Shown piece by piece: positions 1 through 12,669 of a stretch of 64,000 nt of DNA. The position numbers and the translations under genes are program-made. The stretch is from the NCBI RefSeq assembly GCF_014905175.1, contig NC_057791.1:17798177-17862176 (forward strand), in the 5' to 3' direction. Position 1 is the first letter of the stretch; each line of letters opens with the position of its first letter. This DNA comes from Aphidius gifuensis. Lineage: Eukaryota > Arthropoda > Insecta > Hymenoptera > Braconidae. A model generated the notes under the pieces. The model searched no databases. It worked only from the letters and a program-made list of their open reading frames with translations, and was not told the DNA's origin.

Positions 1-2360
1 TAAGATGTTTTAATTACAATCATAAGATTCAATTCTTTTTATTTTATATCGTGTGTTTCTATAATTTTGTTTTGTTTTATTTTTTTATATATATATATTT
101 TTTAATAACGGTAATGAGTGCAATTATCGTGTGCGCGGACAAGCAGAGTGTGACGAGTTGTTACATTACGGAGGTGCGGGATAGGTAGCGCGTGGCAATA
201 TACCACCCCCCTGCTAGAATATATTCTTTTTCTTAAAAAATATTATTATAATATTATTCAAAATTTATCATACAAATATAAGCTGATATTTTATCTGACC
301 TGATGCAAATTAAAGTCGAAGAAAAAATATAATTTTCAACGTTAAATTGGATTATCAATTTACGAAATAATTCATCAGGTTTAAATAATTTATTTATATA
401 AAAAAAAAAAAAAAAAAAATGTTTATATAAATAAAAAGCGGCGAAACAAAAGAGAAGGGAATTAGTCTTTATCATAAAGAGTTCGAAGCCCGAGCTGACC
501 ATACATATATTTTTTTTTCTTCATTTTCATATATAAAAAAATTTTTTATTTTTTTCTTTTCTCACTCACTCTTTAAGGACTCTCCCCCGGAAGACTATTT
601 GATACCCTGCGGAGGATTTGCGGGTCAGAGACTTTCAGGCAGATTCACTGTATATATGTACAAGACATTATTATAACTAGATTCGTGCAAAAAAAAATTA
701 TTTAAAAAAAATGAAATTAGCTCGTGGCCATTAATACTTCATAGCAATTTTTTAAATACATAAAATGCATACTGATTAGCTGATTTTTTTTTTGAATCTA
801 TTATATAATTAATATGTCTTTTATCTAATGATCTCTACGAAATTTAATTTTTTTTTTTTTTCTATCTTACTCTTTGTAAACTTAATAATTTTATAATTTT
901 TAGAGGAAATATTTTGCAATATATTTCGAATAAAATTGAAGAATCATTTTTTGTTTTATTTTGCTTCCAGATTATGCTTCTGATTATTGCAAAAGTGTTG
1001 TTATACTTATGTGATCCCTTCCCAAATATATAGTGTATATGAAAAATAAAAAATTATTAAATAATATGAAGAGCATTGATTTCGTTGTTAGGGTTGATCA
1101 GACACAGCAGCCGACAGTCGATGAGCAACCTCATCAATCCAAAATCACTGAAGCCACAAAATTCGATGAGCAGGTGCTGGTGCGATGATCGTGACGATGA
1201 TATACCTAAATAAAATAAAATTAATTTTATTTTTTTATTATTATAAAACAATAAATAAAATGAATTTTTTCAATTTATTCAAAATAACCATGAAAATCAA
1301 ATAGAAATTAAAATTAGAAAAAAAATATTTGATTGTCATGGCTTTTTTTTTCTAAAAAAAAAAAGTAAAATAATATTGATGATATGTTTTAGAAAATAAT
1401 GATGATGAAAAAGGAAGTATTAATTTGCAATAATAAATAATAATATTTTAAATTACCCCATACTTTTATATAACTTTCCTCGACATCCAGAGTGAAATTT
1501 TGACTATAGACAAAAAAATTATTTAAACAATACTTGTCAATGTCTTCAGTCTTGATGATTTAAATTGAAAATAATTTATAAAAAATTTTAGTTTTTTAAA
1601 TTAATATAAATAAGTTGGAGGGCATGGTCGGCGTCGATGTGTTAATAATGAGAAACGTAGTATAGAGCAAAAGAGTATGAGTGAAGTAGCCTCACTTATG
1701 GTCCGATGGTGCCCGAGGAGCATAACAACTCGCGGAGCATAACGCCACGAGCCATCATATCCTCCTTCCAGAAAGGTCTCCGCACGAGCTGCGCTAAAAT
1801 CATCCCTACTTTTACCTCATCATCTACATCATCATCATCATCATCAACATTTTTTTCTATCTTTCTATATATATTTTTTTTTTCATTTGCGTGATGTAGG
1901 TATATACCACCGTCAAGTATATTGAACTATAAACCCCCGCGTATATTTTCTTCTCCATATTTATTCCTCCTTCTCCTTCTCCGTGTTTTCCTCCACCTCT
2001 CTTGTTATTTTTCTCCGTTTTTTCACCATAAAAATACCTTGCAGCTCCGCATCCCGTTCATTGCAACAAATACATTATTATGTGAATGTCAGTATGTATA
2101 TATACGATGGTATTGTTTGTACATATATATACACTTGTAGCTCATTACATGGTGAATGTATATATGTATATATAAAACTTGGTGTACCTACTTCCGCGAA
2201 CTAGATCACTGTCTAGATATAAGGTAGCGCGCGTCTGCCATTGCAGCAAGTGGTCATTGTCCACTCTTATATTCTCATACAAGTAATTTATTGTGGCTCT
2301 TTTCTGTTCTTTTTTTCATTTTCAGCAAAGGGGATGCTTTTCCTTCATTTTCCTTCATTA

Positions 2361-2456
2361 ATTTTGGGCTTATCTCAATGTACTGCTATTTTAAATAAAA
2401 TTTTATATTAATATTAAATTTCATTCAAAATAGCAGTATTGAAATGAGCCCAAAAT
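2361..2456. repeat. Foldback (hairpin) element, about 96 bp
   Basis: The left arm begins ATTTTGGGCTTATCTCAATG and the right arm, read on the other strand, begins ATTTTGGGCTCATTTCAATA. The arms stay nearly complementary for about 40 bp on each side of a short AT loop. This is the form of a non-autonomous foldback or MITE-like element, or of a small hairpin transcript. No target-site duplication is obvious. Confidence 0.6.
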
Positions 2457-4357
2457 ACATGCATAGATAAATATTTCGACAGAAATAAAAAAATTGTAAC
2501 GAAATTTTAATTGATGAAATTTAATAAATACTTTAAATAGAAAAACAAAGGAATAATTCAGCCCAACGACAAATTCAATATCTATAATATTGTAGTCATT
2601 TAAAAATTAAACTATCATCTTTTATTTTTCATGAAAAATCCACCCTCTTAAAATATCAATCCAAAATCTTTCAGTATATTATAACAATAAAATCAAAAAA
2701 AAAAAAAAAATATATAGTTGACAAGTAACATGACAAGATAGCTGAATATTTTTTAAAACTTCCGTTTTATTTTCTTATTTTTATTATTTCTTAACTTTTT
2801 TTGACGGATTAAAAACGTTATAGACTCATCCCCCACCTTCATATATTTACTCGTCAAATTGGAAAAAGGATCGTCAGGGCGGCACCTGACCGGAAAGCGT
2901 CACAGTCGACGAATTCAGCATCGTTCTTTCCTCTTCTTATAAATTTTTTTTATTTATTTTTTTCTCTTTACTATTTATACCTTTATTTATATATTTTTTT
3001 TTTTCCACCTCAACTTCAATCTTCTGCTTCCTTTTATTCGCGATTATATGACTATATATAGATAAATATATTTATTAAGGGTTGTGCACTGTATGCGATT
3101 TACTTGAATGCCAAGTATACGCGTGCTAAACTGCAATATAAATACAAATGAAAAAGTTAATGCATAATACAACAATAGCTATTAAAATAATTAAAAAAAA
3201 AAAATTTTAATGAATAAATTTAAGACAATTATTAACTCTAATAATCATCATAATAATTTGATATTAATTTGCCTGTTTTATAGATTACATACATCACCAT
3301 TGCTTCTGAAAATATTTTTGGCTATATCAATTTAATTTAGAGCAACATCTTTTGCTATCATAATTTTTGTTTTTAATAGTTCAATGTCCCAAATAATATA
3401 TAAAAAAAAATATATATATTATATCTATTAGTCAATCGTAATTGCATTTTGTATTAATTTAATATTTTATAAACTATTATTTTATTTGCTATAAATTCTA
3501 ACAAACCACAGTAAAAAAAAATATGAAAATTAAAAAAAAATCTATGGATCTTCTAAAGCTAACAATATATTGTATTTTTTATTTTATTTTATCAAAACAA
3601 TGTGTGTTTTAATTTGTATTAAACAAATATAATAATCGTTTAAATATAAAAAATATAAAAAAAAAAGTTTACCTTTAATAGCAGGATGTTACAGTAACTC
3701 ATGTCCGGTACATAAGTATCTGATTTCATAAATGAAAGTGTCTTCATTCATAGATACATATTTCCATACAATTGATATATATATATATGTAAGATACCGC
3801 GATTATGTAGAGTCAACTCGTTGCTTTTCATATACATAGCACCATTATATACAAATATATTTGTATCATGATGAAATTTTCATCCAACTTTATAAATAAA
3901 AAAAATTATTCATATTTGATTTTTTTTTTTTGCATATCTTTAAGCACAATGATACAAACATTGTAAAAATAATTTTTTATTAGAAAAAACATTATATATT
4001 TATAATGAAAATTATATTTAAAATGAAGATTATTATATTTTTATTTTTTTAAAACTCAGGAAAATTTGTTGCTCATGAATATGTACACAATGACCCTCCG
4101 GAAAAATGAATATGTAGTTAGCTTCTTGTAATAAATAATATTGTTTTTTTAAATTAATCATTAGTTTTTTTTGTTTTAATAATCAAAGTTTATTCAGAGA
4201 AAAAAAGAAAGAGAGAAAAGCTGAGTCTGCAGTATGATGGAAAATCTTTTCTGCAGAAAAGCTCTGTTGTATAAAGAAAAAAAGGATATTTTCTACCCTT
4301 TACTGTGAATTTTATGTTTAAATATTTATTTATTTATTTTATATATATGTAGTTTAC

Positions 4358-4479
4358 CTGGAGGAAACGGAACATTAAATCGAGTCCGACAAGGGCGGGG
4401 TGTTTCAGTGGGTGCGTCCGAGATTTCCTGTGTACTGAGGGGGCATCCTCTGGTCTCATTGCCCAGAAGGAATCGTTTC
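4358..4479 (-). CDS. Probable internal exon of an unidentified gene
   Basis: A 122-nt block, far richer in GC than its surroundings, is bounded on the minus strand by a good acceptor (TGTATGTATAG) and a donor (CCAG followed by GTAAAC). Two of the three frames stay open through it. One contains NDSFWAMRPEDAPSVHRKSR and the other KRFLLGNETRGCPLSTQEIS. I recognise neither, and no neighbouring exon could be joined with confidence. It could be part of a long gene with large introns extending left, or a conserved noncoding block. A homology search with both frames would settle it. Confidence 0.35.
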
Positions 4480-7099
4480 CTATACATACAAAAATATAAA
4501 AATACAATCATATTTTTAAAAACATCAAAAACATATATAAAAAAAATAATTTTTTTAAATATTAAATAAAATATAACATATACATGATATGATTCCATTC
4601 ACTCCCGCAAAGTTCAGCAGGAAATGATGAGTCTTTTTTTTTTATATATTTTTTTTTAAAAGTAATTCAACGCAATTATAAAATTTCATTCAAAAATCAA
4701 GCGTATACATCATCAGTTTGTTGAAAAATAAAATTTAAAAAATCATCTATTTTAAAACAATAAATAAACATCACAAAAATAATTATTTTTTTTTATTTTT
4801 ATAATAAATATAATTAGTGCAATCATTAATTCAAATTTATTCAAATTATTTTTTTTTTTCTCTTCAATCTTATAATAACTTTAATGCTGTAGTTTTTTTT
4901 TCTCTTTCAAATTTATTTTTTTTGTATTTATTATTCATTAATTTATTTATTTTTTATTTTAATTCTTATCTTTTTTATTTCTTTTCTTTTCTTCCTAACA
5001 ATTTTTATTTAATCTAGGTCCATGTTTATATAAAAAAAATATATATAAATATTTCATGATTCGCGAAAGGTAATATAGAAAAGGCAACTTGTGCATTAAA
5101 GAGCAATTAGCCGCGGCTCACGAGCACACTGATGCCCGGAAGCGATAGAATATAAGCGCGTGCCATCCTTACCTGACTTACTTTACCTCATTTACCTGTC
5201 TTTTACCCAGCCCTAACGTGCAATTCAACACATATGCATATAAACATGCTGTTGCAAAATTACTTACACGAAACAATTCACAAAAGAGAGCTAAAACAAA
5301 GACAGAAAGAGAAAAAAATAAAATATATAATATTAAAAATATTACAATATTTTTATTTTAATATTATACATAAATAAAATATATTATTTTTCATTAAATT
5401 TTAATAATAATAATAATAATTATTGTTAATAAAAAAATATATTTATTTTTTATTGCTTAAATAAATTACTTGTCGAATAATAATTATTATCGTTCATGTT
5501 TCGATAGGGCTCATTTATTCAATTCATAATTCAACAACTATTCGTAATGAATTTTTATATAATTTAATATATTAATTAATTTATACACATATTAAATTAT
5601 TACAAATTAATAAATAAAAAATTTATATTACAGTTGTTAATTTTAATTTAACACTTTGAAAGTATCACTTGATAATATTTTATTGATAAATTTTTTATAT
5701 TTTTCATAAGTTATTAATTTTCTTCATAAAAAAAAAAAAAGAAAGCAATATTAAAGGAATTTAAATTTTATAATTTATTTATAACTATATGAAAAGTTTT
5801 GAAATGTTTACTTTTTTTCCGTATTTTAATGATTTACAACTTCCAAGTTTAAATAAGTAGAGCAACTGTAATGAGCAAACTTTTTTTCTTCATTAAAAAT
5901 AGTAATAATATATGATGAAAAAAAATAATAATAATAATAAAAATAGTGATAAATTTTTGAAGCTAGTTTAATAGAAAAATATATAGATGATTTAAATAAA
6001 AACTTAAAAAATGACCATGAAATAGATAAAAATGTTCTTTGTCTTGTAAATATCTTGTTTGAGCATTGTTTGAAGAGTAAAAATCGAAAAAATATAAAAT
6101 AACATTATTTTATTTATTTTTTGTTACTTAAAGTATTGAAAGAACATTCCATGTAAGCCGCGCATCGTTGAGAAATAATACAGAGCACACGCGATCGGCA
6201 GTTGAAGAATAAAAGGTAAGTATCTAAACTACCCAACAAAATACCATAAAAATAAAACTGATTCACAACAGCACTGATCGATTTGTGGTGATTTTATAAC
6301 TTCACTTTGTCTATTTCACATTACCACTTTAGTGAACTGACGAGTAACCTCGTTCAAACGAGCCGCGATACACTTTATATCTGGCTATATTAATCCAAAA
6401 AAAAAAAAAAAATGTATATAAAAATTTTTAAAGACAAAAATAATAAAATTTCAACATACTTAAACTCAACTGTCTTGTTCAATTTTACGATGTTACAGCT
6501 CAATTCGAAAATTTTCTTTGTGTCTACCCTTCAAAATGCCATAAATATTGATATAAAAATATACACACCAATTTATCGACCAATAAATATCCTATATATC
6601 TAGAATAATGTAATAAAAATATTTTTTTTAAATAAATATAATTTTTAAATTAATCAGTGAAAAAAAATAATCAAATAATTAAATTATTTTAAAAAATGTT
6701 TATTCATGTTTTACCTTTTTTTCTTTATTTTTTTTTTTCTTGTACTTTTAATAATTTTTCAGCACTCTAGTTCATACAAAACTTAAAACAGATGAATAAG
6801 CGTCTAAATATATTTTTAAAAAAGTCATAATTAGTCAAAACTTATAAATTAAATTAATCATAGAAAAAAAAAATACTTTAATATTAAAATATTCTTATAA
6901 AAAAAAAAGCCTAAACACATAATTTATATTTAAAAAAAAAAAATATCTAAATAATATTTTTGTTATATTTTTTTTTTTTATCGTTAAAGTTATAAATAAA
7001 TCAAGTATGTAATTAGTAAAAAAAGAAATTGATTTAATTACATACGTTTGTTATATTTTCCTTAGCAAATGAAGACAAGTTAATGTTTGATTGTTAAAA

Positions 7100-9502
7100 T
7101 TAAATAAGTACATTTGATGCTGTTGGTTCATTTTGATTTGTTCCAAATGATTCAGCAGCAAGTGCTAATACTTCTTCACAAACACGTTTATAAACCCATG
7201 CATCACCTTTTAAACGTTTTCTTCTGATACCAACAATTGGTGTATCATCAGAAATACCTTCTAAAAGACATACTTCCAATTGAAATGAACATACTTTTCT
7301 TGTTGTTGTTGGCTTACCACCATTTTTAGAATTTTCAATATCAATTGAATCTGTTTCTCCCTGTAGAGTATAATTTTTTTGTGAACATGTTATTCCTTTT
7401 TTTTGCAATGCACGACGTAATTGTAATAATACAATTTTTGGATTACTTGATGATGTTGATGATACATTGCATAAACCTTTTGATGATAATATTTGTGGTT
7501 GATCACCAACAATATCACTTGCATTAAAACGACGTTTTGGTGTTAAAACACATCTAACTTTATTCAATCCACGTTCAAGGCCCATCATCATTTTTTTAGC
7601 ACTTCCAGGTGTTGATGAACTACGAGTATCCCTTGTAAATAAATTAAAATTAGTATTTTATTTTTTCAAATAAATTGTATCATTAATATTTCAATTTATT
7701 TTCTCACTTTATTGACTGCTTTGCTGGTGTTGTTGGTGTTAATATCATTTTTGAATCAATTAATTTTTTTGTTGGCACTAAAATATTAAACATATAAATT
7801 AATTACACCAGATATAAATGATTATAACTTAATATTCAAGAAAGTATAATGATTTAAAAAAAAAAAAAAAGTAAATAAAAAAATTTCTTGTTTTTTGTTT
7901 TATTTTTCCCGAAACTAATTACATGCCACGAGAAAACATGTTACAATTGCTATTTAACTGGACACGCAGTATATATTTTTACATCAAAATAAAAAAAAAA
8001 TAAAAAAAAAGTTTCTAACAAGATAGTATTACAAGTTAAATACTAATTAAGAAATAAGACGTTAATAAGACTAACTGTAAGTTTAATTGAGTTTTTATAT
8101 TATCATTATAACTCACCAGGTGAAGATACATCGTCAATGTCTTTACTACGTAAACGTTTACGTCCAGGTATTGTTGGTTCAACAAAACTTTTACCAATTA
8201 TTTCTGTAAAAAATAATCAACAATTAAAAATATATATTTAAAATAAACAAAATTTAAATTTTTAAATTACCTGGTTCTGGTACTGTTGATACTGATTCAT
8301 TATTTTCATCACATATTGGATTTTTTCTAAATATTTTACTTCGTGGTGACATGGTAATTTTAGTCATAATATTATTTGTCATACAGTCATAATAATTAAA
8401 ATTAAATTTAGCATAATTAGTTGATTTTAATAATTGTCCTTTTAATTTTTTATCAAGTAATAAAAGATATGTTGCTGTTCTATAATCAGTTCTTGAACTT
8501 TTATTTAATATACTCCATATATCAAATACATCATCACCACAAATACTATTCATGATTTTTAATACATCATCATCTCTTTCAAAATTTGATTTTTTATGTA
8601 TTTTAATTGAATTCATATAACCAGATAATACCCATGGATGATTACATAATTCATTAATTGTTATACGATTTTTAGGATCAGTTTGTAACATTGCACGTAT
8701 TAATTTTTTACTTGAATTTGTTAACCAATTTGGTTCTTCATAATTACCAGATAATATTTTTTTATATAAATTTTCAATTGATGAATCATCAAATGGTAAA
8801 TAACCACATAATAATGCATATAATAATACACCCATACTCCATATATCAACTTCAGCACCAAGATATTTTTTACCAAGTATTAATTCTGGTGCTGCATATG
8901 TTGGTGAACCACATGATGTATATAAATGTGATTGCATACCACCTTTTGGCTTTGCACATAAACCAAAATCAATTAATTTTAAATTTTCATTTTTATCAAG
9001 TAACACATTTTCTGGTTTTAAATCACGATGTGCATAACCATATGAATGTAAATATGCAACTGCTGATACTATTTGACGAAAAAATTTACGTGATTCAGCT
9101 TCTGATAAACGTTTTTTTTCAACGATGTGATCAAATAATTCACCACCAGAACAATATTCCATTACCATAAAATAATGTGTATCAGTTTCAATGATTTGAT
9201 AGAGACGACATATATGTTGATGTTGAAGTGTTTTTAATGCTTCAACTTCTAATTTAACACGAGGTAAATCATCACCAAGTGCTGCTTTTTCCATTATTTT
9301 AATGGCAACTTTTTCACCAGTCAATATATGTGTTGATAATTTTACCTAAATAAAACAAATCATTCATTATAGTAAAACAATCATTATTTGTTTTTATTTT
9401 TTTATTGACAATACTTGTTTATGACATTACCTTTGCAAAGCCACCACAACCAATTGTCTTCTCCAACTCATAAAATCCCTTCAATGCTGCGTATCTTGAC
9501 AT
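7100..9502 (-). CDS. MELK: Maternal embryonic leucine zipper kinase
   Basis: Serine/threonine kinase of the AMPK-related family, linked to mitosis and proliferation. Five exons (9431-9502, 8271-9345, 8117-8203, 7708-7777, 7100-7631) join in frame to 611 aa; human MELK is 651. The kinase domain starts at the N-terminus. It has the glycine loop GCGGFAK (residues 18-24), Lys40 in VAIKI, HRDLKPEN with Asp132, DFG with Asp150 and activation-loop Thr167, all at the human numbering. The C-terminal exon holds a KA1 domain with RRKRLKGDAWVYKRV. The first exon is only 24 codons and splits the glycine loop from its valine. MELK faces SNRNP40 across a 484-bp gap that probably holds both promoters. All catalytic residues are present. 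Confidence 0.96.
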
Positions 9503-9986
9503 TTTTATTCTATTTTATTATCACATATAATTTTGTTGAAGTTAATTACAATATACACTTGATAATTTTAAAACACAAAACATTTATCTGTAAATAGATA
9601 ATTACATTTTTTTTTTTTATATTTTTCCCTACAACAACAACAACAACACCAACACTTTTGTCCAAGCCGACATGTTGGATTTGTTGATTTTTGAATAAAC
9701 TTTTTATAACGTAAACAATTTCATTTTAACCAATCATAAATTTATAATTTTCAATTGACCAATCATTTTTTTTATTATAAATAATACGACATCTAAAGAA
9801 TATTTTGATAACTTTTATTGGCAGCACTATTCGTGTTGTAAATTTCAACTAATTCTTAACAATTATTTTGTAAACAATTTTATATTTGAGGTTGTGTACA
9901 CTTTACATATGTTAAAACGTCAATATATAAATAAAACTGTTTATATTTTAATCTCAATAAATAAATAAATAAAAACATCAACAAAA
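9503..9986. promoter_or_regulatory. Divergent promoter between MELK and SNRNP40
   Basis: The start codons of two outward-facing genes lie 484 bp apart, so both 5' UTRs and core promoters must fit here. A non-AT block at about 9625-9680, with CAACAA repeats and CCGACATG, is the most complex stretch. No convincing TATA box was placed. Confidence 0.55.
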
Positions 9987-11430
9987 ATGCCTACAAGTGA
10001 TAAAAGAAAGCGAGATGATGTTCTTGCACTTGTTCCAGCATCGAAAAGAACAAAAAATGAAGTTGCTGTTTCTAGTAATCGTGATAAAGCTGTTATTCAA
10101 AGTGTAAGTTGAATTTTTATCAACAACAACAACAATAATATTTTTATCATTTAATTAAATTATATTTTATGATTACCAGGGTCCACCAAGAACATCATCA
10201 TTGATGTCACCAATTATGCTCCTTGAAGGACATGGTGGAGATATATTTTCACTTGAATTTCATCCAGATGGACAGTACTTGGCATCAACTGGTTTTGACA
10301 GACAAATTTGTAAGATAAAATAATATAGCTTTATGTTAATAATTGACATTAATTGTTTATTTATTTATTTTTCAGTTATTTGGAATGTCTATGGTGAATG
10401 TGAAAACATTGGTGTTATGTCTGGTCACAGTGGTGCAATTTTAGATATGCATTTTAGTGCAGATGGTAGTAATTTATATACAGCAAGTACTGATATGACA
10501 CTTGGTCTTTGGGATTTTATTGCTGGTGTTAGAATAAAAAAATTAAAAGGACATACTGGATTTGTTAATTCTGTTGGTAGTGCTAGACGTGGATTAGTAC
10601 AACTTTGTTCTGGTAGTGATGATAGCACAATTAAAATTTGGGATCCAAGAAAACGTGGACAGTGTTATACACTTGATAACACTTATCAAGTAATAATTAA
10701 TCATTTACTTAAAAAAATAATTAATTAACTTTACTTTAGTTTTGAATATTATTAATTAATTTTTATTTTTTACAAGGTTACATCTGTTACATTCAATGAC
10801 ACAGCAGAACAAGTAATATCTGGTGGTATTGACAATGATATCAAAGTCTGGGACTTAAGAAAAAATTCAGTACTTTATAAATTAAAAGGACACACTGATA
10901 CAATAACTGGATTGAGTCTCAGCCCAGATGGTTCATATGTGTTATCAAATTCAATGGACAATTCATTGAGAATTTGGGATGTTAGACCTTTTGCACCTTT
11001 TGAAAGATGTGTTAAAATATTTTCTGGTCACCAGCATAATTTTGAAAAGGTACAAATTTATTTAATAATTAAATAATTATCTGATGAATGGTTGTACTTA
11101 TTGTTTTTATTATATTTTTTTTTATTGAAGAATCTTTTGCGATGTGCCTGGTCACCTGATGGTAGCAAAGTTTCTTGTGGATCTGCTGATCGTTATCACT
11201 ATATTTGGGATACGACATCAAGGAGGATTCTATACAAATTACCTGGACATAATGGATCAGTTAATGATGTAGATTTTCATCCCAAAGAACCAATTGGTAA
11301 GGCTCTAAGTTTATTTAAATCATCATTAGTAAATTTGAATAATCTATTAATCATTTTATTTATTTAAATTGTTTCAGTTTGCTCTGGATCAAGTGATAAG
11401 CAAGTTTTTATTGGTGAAATTGAAGAATAA
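9987..11430 (+). CDS. SNRNP40: U5 snRNP 40 kDa WD40 protein
   Basis: Component of the U5 snRNP and the U4/U6.U5 tri-snRNP in the nuclear spliceosome. Six exons (9987-10103, 10180-10309, 10376-10689, 10777-11049, 11131-11296, 11378-11430) close in frame to 350 aa; human SNRNP40 is 357. The basic N-terminus KRKRDD is followed by a seven-bladed WD40 propeller. Repeat endings visible include IWNVYG, LGLWDF, IKIWDPR, IKVWDLR, LRIWDVR and YIWDTT. The final repeat ends SSDKQVFIGEIEE, as in the family, which ends close to GEI. Introns are 70-90 nt. The start is the first ATG after the AT-rich leader and gives the expected length. Confidence 0.96.
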
Positions 11431-12669
11431 AAAATAGCTACTAAAAGAAAATATTGTAAATTTGTTTGTTTTTTTTTTTTTTTTTCAACAAAAGACAGAA
11501 AAAAAATATCATTTTAACACACTTAATAAAATAATTATAAACAGATAATAATGCTAATTTATTTTTATATAATCCACTTGATCATTCAGATATATTTATT
11601 TTGAAAATTAATTTTGCTGCTAGAGATGATGGGTGATGGTACATAAAGGGCTTTGCTGTGAGTGGAGAAATGTGTGAAAAAATTTCTCCGAGTTTTCTCC
11701 GAAATTGCTGACGAGGGAAAATTCCTCCGAGTTATGAAAAACCTTTTTCATTCCAAACGTATAAATTATGTAGATTTTTTAAAATTAAATTTTCATTTAT
11801 ATTGAATTAAATACTTTTATTTATATTTATTTTATTATAAATATTATAAATGAAATACAAAAAATCAAAGAAAATACTTTTCATAGAATGCATATATATT
11901 TTTTTGTACATATAATTAAATGGAAAATAAAAAATCAAAGAAGTTTATTTTCCATTTATATATATTAAATTTATTTAAATTTAATATACTCATTTCTAGA
12001 AAAATTAAGTAGATCATCTTGCATCATTCATTATTAATTATTTAATAATGATGCACATTTCATCCCTGAGCACTAGTTGATATAGCTCTGAATTTATTTA
12101 ACACGGTTTACTAAAATTACATCTAGTAAATAAATAATTAACACGGGTTTATTTATTTCCTACATGTAATTTTAATAAACAGTGTTAAATATCATAATTA
12201 AATAATTTTGATAAATGTTAAATTTCAAATTAATTTCATTAAATGTACATTCAAAAAATTAATAATAATAATAATATTTATTATCGATATTTCGATTCAT
12301 TTCGATTCATCTGTTGGTCACCGTGTTGATGACGTCATATCAACCTCAAACCTTGAGATTACATTTTATATATTTTTTTTTTTTGTTAAAACATTGCAAC
12401 AAATACGCAACATATTTTTTTTTTATTTAATATAAGTATTTATTTATTGTAAATATAAGTTATATACATAAAAAGGGATTGTCTTTTTAATCTCAAAGTA
12501 TTAAATTAAATTAATTTCTAGTCTTCAAGTGAGTTAATTGTTTATAATTTACCATATTTTATTTGCCTAGTATAACCTAGGATTAAACGATTTTTTGTTA
12601 TTATATTAATTATATTAATTATCAATTTCAGTTTATATCGTTTATATTGAATATAAATTTTCAATAACA
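11431..12669. other. Intergenic region with small hairpins
   Basis: No coding potential recognised. A GC-richer patch at about 11610-11750 contains GGAGAAAT at 11664 and its complement ATTTCTCC at 11682, a short hairpin. A longer foldback lies at 12095-12190 and is listed separately. The last part upstream of 12670 must hold the promoter of the RIOK3-like gene. Confidence 0.6.
12095..12190. repeat. Foldback element, about 96 bp
   Basis: The left arm TATTTAACACGGTTTACTAA (12095 on) matches the reverse complement of the right arm ending at about 12190, which reads TATTTAACACTGTTTATTAA. Arm similarity continues for about 28 bp. This is a probable MITE or remnant hairpin, unrelated in sequence to the one at 2361-2456. 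Confidence 0.55.

Larger units (their letters stand above)
1..7099. other. AT-rich region without a confident gene
   Basis: About 7 kb with no continuous gene that I can assemble. Most of it is homopolymer A/T and AT dinucleotide runs. Short islands of much higher GC and normal complexity stand out at roughly 110-215, 580-650, 1080-1200, 1615-1810, 2860-2930, 4358-4480, 5075-5240 and 6150-6370. One of them (4358-4479) has clean splice borders on the minus strand and is listed separately. The others could be exons of a long gene running off the left edge, untranslated exons, or conserved regulatory DNA. The sequence alone does not decide. Confidence 0.6.

Noticed and set aside
1057..1251. Possible exon on either strand in the 1080-1200 island
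   Set aside because: A minus-strand acceptor exists, but no good donor and no frame resembling a known protein; the plus-strand alternative needs a weak GTGCTG donor.
1818..1850. CAT/ATC trinucleotide microsatellite
   Set aside because: Simple repeat of no evident function.
8691..9170. 159-codon plus-strand frame across the MELK kinase exon
   Set aside because: Antisense shadow of the kinase domain; His/Leu/Ile-rich and without splice or start context.
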